DNA of 14,478 nt from Ectocarpus siliculosus (Eukaryota; Sar; Phaeophyceae; Ectocarpales; Ectocarpaceae): the NCBI GenBank assembly GCA_000310025.1, contig FN648600.1, positions 80,853 to 95,330 on the forward strand, in the 5' to 3' direction. Shown piece after piece: positions 9,201 to 14,478 of the stretch. The notes under the pieces are model-generated. The model did not search any database. It was not told the origin of the DNA and was given only the letters and a program-made list of their open reading frames with translations. The translations under genes and the position numbers were made by a program. Every line of letters starts with the position of its first letter. Within the stretch, counting starts at the first letter, position 1.

Positions 9201-10775
9201 CCCCTGGATCGATTTTCAACGCTCGATTTGCTTAGGGTTGATTTTCAACGCTCGAATAACGTAGGTTGTATGGTGAGATACCACGCCCCCTGGATCGATT
9301 TTGAAAGCTCGATTTTGCTTGGGGTTGATTTTCAACGCTCGAATAACGTAGGTTGTATGGTGAGATACCACACACCCTGGATCGATTTTTGAAAGCTCGA
9401 TTTTGCTTAGGGTTGATTTTCAACGCTCGAATAACGTAGGTTGTATGGTGAGATACCACACACCCTGGATCGATTTTTGAAAGCTCGATTACTCCAGGAT
9501 GCCTAAATCAAGTGACGCGTTTTCGGAAAGCTCTCGAGGACGCCGCCATTTTCGGCACCATCACTGCCTTTATTTTCTGTCCAGTAATCGAGCCTTGAAA
9601 ACCGGTCTCGGGGGTGTGGTATCTTGAGTCATGCCACCTTGTAGGCGGTAGACTGATCGGGAGTTCGAATCCTAGCGAGGGTGTCACGCATTTCGCGCCT
9701 GCCATAAATAGTGATGGAAAGAAGCGCGTGTTCATGACAAGGCTTAAGGGAAGGGGAGGCCGTAGTCTTGATCGCGTTTTGATAGGTCAAGACGTGTGTG
9801 CCGCGGAGGAATCTGTCTTTTCGCGACCCGGGATTAGCGCTGTAGCTGTGGAGGACATGCCTCACGGTTGTCAGAACGGCGGGCGGCGTGGTGTATCGCA
9901 AAGGGATGCGGAATAAAATGACACACCGAAACTACAAGCAGAAAATAATAGAGACCATGTTCTAGGAGATGGATGGTGCAACAAGAATTTATCGTGTATA
10001 GTGGTATGTGTGTGTGTTCCGTCCCATCTATTCTGGCGCCGGTTTAAAGGCCTTTCGGCGTATGTACCTGACGTATCAGCCGGTATGTAGCAATAAAAAG
10101 ATAGCACCGAGGTGATCCTTGTACTAACAGATGCAATGTCAATGTCAATGCCAATGCCCACAACGACGAAGGCGAGCAATACAGAAAGCGGCCGCACTCA
10201 GGAACCTAGAAGTTTAAGTCAAGAAATTGCGTCGAAAAAAATACATCGAAGCTTGCAAGAGCTTGAGAAACCATTTTGAGCCCAGCTAAGAACCCCTACA
10301 CTAAAAACCTATATAGCGGCCATTTGTAGCCCACAAAGAGGAACTACTGTAAGAAACCCCCACCCTCGGCCGAAACTGTAGTTTTTTTTTTTTTTTAGTA
10401 GTGCGGGCGCTATCTGTATTTAAGGAAGCACGCCCCGCCTTCTGCACCCCCCCGCCCCGCCCGCGCTCCCGGGACACTTTTTTCCAGCCGACATCCTCCA
10501 GAATATGGCCGCCGTCCTTAGAGCAAGGCCACTGGCCGTCGGACTACACCATGAGCGACCACGGCTCCCTGACCGCTTCGTTCAGAGTGGCGCCGGCGAG
10601 GGAAGGAGCGGCCTTGGCGCGGGGCTCTGCTGAGCGGCAGCATCGGTCCGCGGGGACCGGGGAAAGTTCCGAGGAAAGTTCCGAGAATGTTATCAGCGGT
10701 GTGCTGTCTGAGGCCGTGAGCTCTGACGGTACCGCCCATCACGAAGACGACGACGGACACTACGGGCTGCGCTGA
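2737..10775 (+). CDS. Spliced gene for an EEP (DNase I-like) hydrolase of the plant At1g02270 type, with predicted plastid presequence
   Basis: This is a multi-exon gene spanning nine readable coding exons plus one unresolved exon; the readable exons give about 577 residues. The EEP fold cleaves phosphodiester or phosphomonoester bonds using divalent metal. The catalytic motifs occur in order: TTFNVLAP (Asn123), VCLQEL (Glu167), ANTHLLFPH (His252), LCGDFNG, NHRGEELGVDYIW and MSDHGSL. The flanking text PPSLEQGHWPSDYTMSDH and SRWITHLNHRG is what sets the At1g02270-type proteins apart from CCR4 or sphingomyelinases, as I recall the family. Splice phases agree for every junction except around the missing exon in 5660-6644. 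The start is the first ATG after an in-frame TGA at 2701. Substrate is unknown: RNA, nucleotide or lipid head group are all possible. Family assignment is strong; plastid location is inferred from the N-terminus only. Confidence 0.9.
3205..4132 (+). other. Intron 1
   Basis: GT...AG intron of 928 bases with a clear pyrimidine tract at 4091-4128. It holds a 31-base motif (3405-3435) that recurs at 12895-12925. Nothing else is recognised. Confidence 0.8.
4133..4206 (+). CDS. Exon 2: catalytic glutamate motif CLQEL
   Basis: This short exon encodes GVGSDVVCLQELWVAEQEM and then VDMYR, ending with two bases of a split Arg codon. It follows a strong pyrimidine tract and the acceptor GCGCCAG, and ends at CGAAG|GTTGTA. 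The Glu of CLQEL (residue 167) is the Mg-binding Glu of EEP enzymes. Entry phase is 0, matching the end of exon 1, and exit phase is 2, matching exon 3. Confidence 0.88.
4207..5124 (+). other. Intron 2
   Basis: GT...AG intron of 918 bases. A purine-rich stretch (about 4715-4870) makes long spurious open frames. Nothing else is recognised. Confidence 0.8.
5125..5227 (+). CDS. Exon 3: GYRMFTLPRTESRGDGVACF segment
   Basis: One base completes the Arg codon from exon 2, then 34 residues follow, including GYRMFTLPRTESRGDG and VACFVKEGIEVLDTQ. The Arg-Gly-Asp-Gly stretch is the conserved RGDG turn of this EEP subfamily. Acceptor is CTGCTGCAG and donor ACGCAG|GTACGG; exit is phase 0. The AG two bases further in would shift the frame, which supports the chosen acceptor. 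Confidence 0.88.
5228..5528 (+). other. Intron 3
   Basis: GT...AG intron of 301 bases with a T/G-rich 5' part. No feature is seen. Confidence 0.85.
5529..5659 (+). CDS. Exon 4: NTHLLFPH motif
   Basis: This exon encodes 43 residues plus two bases of a split codon. It runs from DLRLKGVGGRVALVLRL through a glycine-rich loop (GIGGGVEGGDRR) to EVVVANTHLLFPHA. The His of NTHLLFPH (residue 252) is the conserved active-site-region His. Acceptor is GCTTGCAG, donor GCGAG|GTGAGC; exit phase is 2. The loop is encoded by G-runs, which may make its length variable. The next confident exon (6645) starts in phase 0, so it cannot join directly to this one. Confidence 0.87.
5660..6644 (+). other. Intron region with an unresolved exon and doubtful base quality
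   Basis: Between the NTHLLFPHA and LCGDFNG exons the family has a helix with a Leu-Arg-x-x-Gln pattern. No clean exon for it is seen here. The phases (2 in, 0 out) require an exon of length 1 modulo 3. The stretch 6041-6230 has long C, G and T runs (14 or more C at about 6042) and repeated blocks such as CCCGGG and GGGAAA, resembling low-quality reads. A candidate in 6240-6316 reads ASLRTKQARS and ends before a GTACGC donor, but needs a one-base shift to join. Confidence 0.5.
6645..6742 (+). CDS. Exon 6: LCGDFNG catalytic motif
   Basis: Numbered 6 because one exon is presumed missing before it. It encodes 32 residues, TNDLAHLPVVLCGDFNGRSS then GRVYRHLAERGF, plus two bases of a split Arg codon. 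Asp and Asn of GDFNG are catalytic residues of the EEP fold. The acceptor is the only AG (CAAAAAG) after an upstream in-frame TAA at 6603, with a pyrimidine-rich stretch about 20 bases earlier; the donor is TTCAG|GTGCGA. The far end is supported by a perfect phase join to exon 7. The 5' border is less sure. Confidence 0.82.
6743..7354 (+). other. Intron 6
   Basis: GT...AG intron of 612 bases. It contains the GAGACA-rich tract at 7021-7208. The first 64 bases stay open and read CETSYVPATSENQRR before a TGA at 6807. Confidence 0.8.
7021..7208 (+). repeat. GAGACA/GAGAGA microsatellite-like tract
   Basis: About 188 bases of nearly pure purine broken by regularly spaced C, built from GAGACA, GACAGA and GAGAGG units, ending in a short CA run. 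It generates long Ser/Leu and Arg/Glu open frames on both strands that are not genes. Confidence 0.95.
7355..7517 (+). CDS. Exon 7: NHRGEELGVDYIW motif
   Basis: One base completes Arg from exon 6, then 54 residues follow: CSYEVTLGPGADISRWITHL, then NHRGEELGVDYIWFRNP and a tail ending SIVYQ. The pattern W-[IV]-[TS]-H-x-N-H-R-G with G-V-D-[YF]-I-W is diagnostic of this EEP subfamily, and the Asp of GVDYIW is a catalytic-site acid. Acceptor is GGTCCGTCAG, donor TATCAG|GTACTG; exit is phase 0. Confidence 0.9.
7518..8056 (+). other. Intron 7
   Basis: GT...AG intron of 539 bases with a long pyrimidine-rich 3' part (7880-7990). It holds a tRNA-like segment at 7591-7675. Confidence 0.75.
7591..7675 (+). 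repeat. tRNA-like segment, possible SINE remnant
   Basis: TGCCGTAGTGGTTAGACC at 7599-7616 fits a Pol III A box, and GGGTTCTCACC about 60 bases later resembles a B box within a 4-base-pair CCGG stem. It does not fold as a functional tRNA, so a tRNA-derived retroposon remnant is the likely reading. Confidence 0.4.
8057..8309 (+). CDS. Exon 8: polyalanine insertion and first EF-hand-like remnant
   Basis: This exon encodes 84 residues plus one base. It starts STKQQLLSSYPDEPPEQIR, has an alanine run of about 20 residues broken by one Ser and one Val (bases 8123-8189, GCG/GCC repeats), then an acidic segment TTVADEEDANIEN and TACQLLGLSEGFELD. The last part resembles the linker between the two EF-hands of plant relatives, but the loop lacks the regular acidic spacing. 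The acceptor is taken as the first AG (CAAAAG) after a long pyrimidine tract; three further AGs in frame (8063, 8066, 8069) would work equally in phase. Donor is GACG|GTATGG. Confidence 0.78.
8123..8189 (+). repeat. GCG/GCC coding microsatellite (polyalanine)
   Basis: Repeats of GCGGCC and GCG within exon 8 encode the alanine run. The same bases give a spurious glycine/arginine-rich frame and a minus-strand alanine frame. Confidence 0.9.
8310..8969 (+). other. Intron 8
   Basis: GT...AG intron of 660 bases. Nothing recognised inside. Confidence 0.8.
8970..9127 (+). CDS. Exon 9: decayed EF-hand and Gly/Ser linker
   Basis: Two bases complete an Ala codon, then 52 residues follow: EELQLLLDSSDDDFDFLVP, then TILDGSSTGLEGAQQ and a Gly/Ser stretch ending STLE. 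The helix plus DSSDDDFDF sits where the second EF-hand of plant homologues lies, but the Glu expected at loop position 12 is replaced by Val, so calcium binding is doubtful. Acceptor is TCGAACCAG, donor CTGGAG|GTGGGT; exit is phase 0, as exon 10 needs. Reading past the donor meets a TAG at 9179. Confidence 0.82.
9192..9490 (+). repeat. Tandem array of about 87-base units, 3.4 copies
   Basis: Units start with ATACCAC at 9192, 9278, 9365 and 9453, giving lengths of 86, 87 and 88; the fourth is cut after 38 bases. Each unit contains two related sub-repeats of about 30 bases (GATTTT[CG]AA[CA]GCTCGA), identical over 16 bases in unit 1. Confidence 0.95.
9452..9623. repeat. Foldback: inverted arms at 9452-9491 and 9585-9623
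   Basis: The left arm is the last partial array unit plus one base at either end; the right arm is its reverse complement with about 32 of 40 positions matching. The spacer is 93 bases. It could be a MITE-like element or a truncated inverted array copy. Confidence 0.8.
9624..9690 (+). repeat. B-box-like tRNA-related sequence
   Basis: GAGTTCGAATCC at 9661-9672 closely fits a Pol III B box. The T stem does not pair and no A box at the usual distance is clear, so this is not a working tRNA gene. It directly follows the foldback. Confidence 0.3.
10382..10397 (-). repeat. Poly-T run, possible retroposon tail on the minus strand
   Basis: A run of 14 or more T flanked by GTAGT on the left and AGTAGT on the right. 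It may be the A tail of a minus-strand retroposon, or just a homopolymer in the acceptor region. Confidence 0.25.
10488..10775 (+). CDS. Exon 10 (terminal): SDH catalytic motif and acidic tail
   Basis: This exon encodes the last 95 residues and the TGA at 10773. PTSSRIWPPSLEQGHWPSDY is followed directly by TMSDHGSLTASFRV, the final EEP motif whose His (SDH) is catalytic. The PP-x-x-E-x-G-x-WP-x-x-Y-x-x-SDH pattern is the subfamily signature. After the fold ends comes a tail of about 55 residues, rich in Ser, Glu and Asp, with a small internal duplication (GESSEESSE). Acceptor is CTTTTTTCCAG in phase 0; a second CAG at 10501 would break the frame. Confidence 0.9.
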   Translation, partial: PTSSRIWPPSLEQGHWPSDYTMSDHGSLTASFRVAPAREGAALARGSAERQHRSAGTGESSEESSENVISGVLSEAVSSDGTAHHEDDDGHYGLR

Positions 10776-12010
10776 CGGTGCCCGTGGTTTGGCTGGTTCG
10801 ATCGAATCGTGCGTGTATATTTTGGTGGGAGATGGTTGCGACGAAGACTATTTGTTTATATCGGGCGCGATATAGAGCTGCGCTCTGTGTTTGTTTGCGG
10901 ACGGTCGATGTCTGTTTTGCGAGGCCGATGCGATGACAGCTGTTTTTTTTATTTTATTGGATCGAATAGGACTGACGATCATCATGGCATGCATTACTCT
11001 GTATAAATGGCGATGTTGTTGTTGTTTTGGGTCGGAAATTCCGGCACGTTCATGCGGTGTGAGTTTCTTGGGGATTTAATTTTGATTGGGGTGCTGTGTG
11101 GGCTTGTGGTTTGATTTTCGTCAGGGCATTATATGGTTTGTGGTGGTGGTGATAAGGGGGGGCGGGGGGCGGGGAAGAAAATAAACGCCAGTTATCTCTT
11201 CGTTTGTTCGCGAGAAAATAAATGGCAACCAACGGATGCGATGGACGACTGCGCAAGGGTTGTCGACGGGCTGCGCGTGCAAGAGGTTGAGGCAGAATTA
11301 TATGGTTTGTTTGCGTACCCGGAGTGTTTCGCGCTTGTTTGCTGCCCTTCCTCTCGAGATGCTGCCCGCCTCTCTCGCCCTTCTTTTGACGTTCTATGCG
11401 TTTCGAGCTTGGCCGCCTTCGTCCGGTGGGCATGTTGTGCCCCCCCCCCGCATTGCTGCTTGTTGTTACATATAGTTCGCAATATTGTCCGGCGAGAACT
11501 GGTGGCTTGGATGAGATGAGGGCTCGTTGAGAAGGCCGGGGCTGTATGCCCGGCGTGTTGAGAATGTTGGTGTGATTCATAGCCCACCGCTTGCAGTAGC
11601 TAGCTGCCGAAAGCTTCCTCGAACTATGTTGACGGTTTGTATTTAAAACAGCGAGATGGTGCTCGTGTTCTAGAGCCCGCAGGCAGCCAGACCCTCACAA
11701 GCACGGACGGGAGCCAGACCTACAGCAGTTACTGCTGTATCTGTATTTCTTTTTATTGTTATTTCGAAAACAAAACAAATTCGTCTTTTCCACGGCTAAT
11801 CGTCCCGGATAGATGGACAATGAATTCAGGAGGAGTGTTGTCTGATGACCATGCATATTTTCTTGTCTTTTTTTCCGATGTGCACACAACAACGAAACCC
11901 TGCGACTGAGTGAGGTTCTATCTCCAACAGGTAGTCTTTCTGTGAGGTTATGTTTACTTTCTAAAAAAACTGCTTCTTTCGTATTGTGGTGACTAGTTGG
12001 TATCATCTTT
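10776..12010 (+). other. Probable 3' untranslated region and downstream sequence of the EEP gene
   Basis: T/G-rich on the plus strand with frequent stops and no coding motif. A perfect 8-base-pair hairpin lies at 11721-11739. The transcript end cannot be placed. Confidence 0.4.
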
Positions 12011-13430
12011 GCGGTGGGTTGAGCAGCCATAACAATCACTGAAAAGTATTCTTGTGCCAACTACGTACGTACCTTACATCACAAGCAAGCATGTCAAGAA
12101 TTTTCTTCGTGTGTGTGCTTCGTGAAATGGTCTGCTGCGTGCACCTCGTCAGAATGAATGAACAGAGGCAAGCCCGATGTATATATATCCCCACCCAGCA
12201 CCTTCGTTGGTCCAGCTTACGCGGACGGACGGACGGACGCATTTCCGTGGCCACATGCCCTTGAAAAGGCTTGTCCCAAAACAAACCTCTTGCGTGACGA
12301 CGAAACCCTGCGGTAGCAGTGGGCTTTACCCTAATTCTTCGCTTGAGAGACAAACCAGTCAGTCAGTCAGTCAGTGTGGCAAGGCGAGACTGACAGCAAG
12401 CAGTGAACGATTTGACCGAAAAAAACAAACCAACACCGAAGGTAAAGCCTGCTGAGTGAGGCTGTTTCTTAGCCTGCTGAGTGAGGCTGTTTCTCTCTAC
12501 CACTGTTAGTTTTTTTTTCGTGTTGTTGTATAATTGTAGGGAGAGATTAATGTAGGCTTCCTTACGCGGGAAGAAAATGGCAACATCCTTTTTTATACAA
12601 TTTTCGTACAGACCAAATATTTCCGAGGGTTCCGGCCGGCGGCGAATAAGAAAATCAATGTTGAGTTTTCCGAGAAAGTAAACTGGAGAGGTTTTGAACC
12701 TCGGTGACGCCGCCACACCCTGCCTGGCGTTGTACTGTACAACGTTCTCGTCATCAGTTCGTAGTATGTTTCACATGGCAACATTGGCTCCCAGAAAAAA
12801 ACAAAAAATTCCTCCACCTTGCTCCACTCACTGAAAAGACTCCAACACACATCCCGTTCGACTGTGTGGGTATATCTCGAAACCAACCGTGGGTAGTCTT
12901 TCTGTGTTTGTATTTGTTTTTCCTAACAAATTCTGAAGCTGGCAATGGGTGCCTTTGAAAAAGGGCGGACACACATCTGTCTATCTATCTGGGTGGGGGG
13001 TGCCGAAGGAGGTTGGTTGCCACCAACCGGTCTGTCTGCCGTCAGGGCGCGCCCGCGCCGCTTTGCAACCAGGAAAACACCGTCAGGTTGGGTGTGTGTG
13101 TGTGTGTGTAGACTATTTATTATATTTAGTGTGTACATGTACTGTTGTAGCGTTTCACGGCGATTCATGCCTCCACCTGCCGCTTCTCGTGTTCCTACGA
13201 AGAAACGTGGGAACGCACCAAGTCTTGCTTGTTGACGACCTCTCTCTGATCTTCGTCTGTGATGATGATTCAGTACATTCAATTCGGGTTGGAAGATCTG
13301 ACTGTGTCGAGAGGAGTAGTAGACATCGACTCGACATCAGCAACAAGAAGAGCCATCACCCGTTCGTCCTGGTGAGGTTGAGCCTCGTCGCCCGATCACA
13401 GAAGCGTGATAAGTAAGTCATTTATCAGCT
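12011..13430. other. Intergenic sequence with small repeats
   Basis: Contains (GGAC)n at about 12229-12240, (GTCA)n at about 12356-12375, a 25-base tandem duplication (12446-12494), a hairpin (12728-12744), the second copy of the 31-base motif, and a (GT)n run at about 13090-13109. No gene recognised. Confidence 0.5.
12446..12494. repeat. 25-base tandem duplication
   Basis: A 24-base sequence beginning AGCCTGCTGAGTGAGG occurs at 12446-12469 and again at 12471-12494. Confidence 0.95.
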
Positions 13431-14478
13431 CACCAGCCGCACAAGCACAGCAAACAGCGAATGTACCGCCACAAAACGCAGAAGAAGAAAGACAGGGAAA
13501 TCCAATAGAGCAAAGAAAAAACAAGAAACAAGAAAAAATCTTATAATATCACGTCACTACGGGCCCCGTTTACTTGGCTTTGTGCCCACATAACGTGGAA
13601 AAAACGAAAAAACAACAGGCAGGCACGATTTCTAGCCCCACACACGACAAAAAAAAATGCACGAGTTTGTCTGAGCACACCAACAACCCCAAGCTCGAGC
13701 ATATTCCACCGCCTACACTCAAGACGTAAGGCAATGAATGATGTTGTTCCCAAAACTTGGGTTGTTTGGTCGTGTTGCGTGGGGAGTCGAGTCGAAACGG
13801 AGCCAAAAGTGTTCCGTTTCGCCACCACCACGCGATGACATCGAGTTCGCCACAGCACACATTCATTCGTCCAACTCCGTCCGAAACATGCAGAACAACA
13901 CACACACATAGACGATACACAACGACCGCGGGTCGGTGTGCCGCCCTTTGTTCCTTTTGCTCGTCCGTTCGTTTTCCCTGCAAAAAGCCAAGAGGCGCGA
14001 AATACGCCGACCCACAACGAAAGCAAAAAAAAAAAAAAACTCGAAAACAGCAATGTGCGTGCAACGAAGATCGTGTGAATGAATGCAGTTCTTTGAACGG
14101 AGAGAGACGCGAGCAACTGACGACGAGGCGAGATATAAAAAAAAATCTTAAAAAAAATGAAGAGGTCAAAAAGCATTCCGACGAATGCATCACGTGCAGA
14201 TACCTACAGACGACGAACGAATCCACGATCAGATCAGATACGGGAGAAGGTTCGAACAAAGGCCAGGATCAAACCAGAAGAAGCCGCCGGCATCGGGAGG
14301 GCGGGGGGGGGGGGCATAGAAAGGCCTTCCAAGAACTCCACAAAAAGAAGCCTTGAGATGACGATTTTAAGCCACTTCGGGGGTTTCACTCAGACCACGT
14401 GGTAAAACCAAGAAAGATATGTCGTACGGAGACAATAATAATATCCATGTGTGTATCAAGAACAACCAAGCGTAGATC
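13431..14478 (-). other. A/C-rich stretch, possible 3' end of a minus-strand gene
   Basis: The plus strand is A/C-rich with many A runs (about 14026-14039), so the minus strand is T/G-rich like the region after the EEP stop codon. Long frames here on both strands are low-complexity (Lys/Arg-rich or Phe/Ser-rich) with no known motif. Confidence 0.3.

Larger units (their letters stand above)
9128..10487 (+). other. Intron 9, repeat-bearing
   Basis: GT...AG intron of 1360 bases, the longest of the gene. It carries the tandem array, the foldback, a B-box-like sequence and a poly-T run. The part from 9691 to 10380 shows no gene. Confidence 0.75.

Noticed and set aside
9232-9459. Minus-strand 75-codon repeat protein
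   Set aside because: It is the tandem array translated; the period near 87 bases keeps it open by chance.
9629-9901. Minus-strand 90-codon frame
   Set aside because: No motif; covers the tRNA-like sequence in the intron, a common source of false open frames.
11050-11587. Minus-strand 176-codon frame
   Set aside because: No motif, His/Pro/Arg-rich low complexity, and it lies in the probable 3' untranslated region of the EEP gene.
12640-12745. Possible minus-strand tRNA with GGTTCAAAACC
   Set aside because: The B-box-like match is present but no A box or cloverleaf fits at the right distance.
13541-14356. Long overlapping frames on both strands (199 to 229 codons)
   Set aside because: Low-complexity Lys/Arg or Phe/Ser/Cys composition from A-rich DNA; no domain recognised.

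Overview
This window looks like nuclear DNA of a photosynthetic stramenopile, most likely a brown alga of the Ectocarpus type. The reasons are moderately high GC, one gene cut into many short coding exons by introns of about 300 to 1400 bases, and abundant microsatellites. The gene also starts with a signal peptide followed by a phenylalanine, the pattern that targets proteins to heterokont plastids. The organism call is inference; no species-specific marker is visible.

One gene can be read with confidence: a plus-strand endonuclease/exonuclease/phosphatase (EEP, DNase I-like) protein from 2737 to 10775. I recover nine coding exons: 2737-3204, 4133-4206, 5125-5227, 5529-5659, 6645-6742, 7355-7517, 8057-8309, 8970-9127 and 10488-10775. 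Except across the third-to-last missing segment described next, their intron phases join without a shift. Together they carry every catalytic motif of the fold: TFNVLAP, CLQEL, NTHLLFPH, LCGDFNG, GVDYIW and SDHGSL. The order and wording match the plant At1g02270-type EEP proteins, described in plants as calcium-binding. One exon is missing from the readable sequence, between NTHLLFPHA and LCGDFNG. The phases demand an exon of length 1 modulo 3 within 5660-6644. That interval holds homopolymer-rich sequence that looks like poor base calling, and a candidate exon with an apparent one-base shift.

Layout: 1-2290 is T/G-rich on the plus strand and may be the end of an upstream plus-strand gene, with a weak terminal-exon candidate at 1227-1463. 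The stretch 2300-2736 is the upstream region of the EEP gene. Its introns carry a GAGACA-rich tract (intron after GDFNG), a tRNA-like Pol III promoter remnant at 7591-7675, and, in the last intron, a nested tandem array of about 87-base units (9192-9490) running into an 80%-matched foldback (9452-9623). From 10776 to about 12000 the sequence stays T/G-rich and probably includes the 3' untranslated region. From about 13430 the bias flips to A/C-rich, as expected if a convergent minus-strand gene lies beyond the right edge.

I see no rRNA, true tRNA, CRISPR array, transposase or viral gene. The most unusual points are the predicted plastid presequence on this nuclease, the polyalanine insertion and decayed EF-hand region between its last two catalytic motifs, and the foldback/array element in the last intron.
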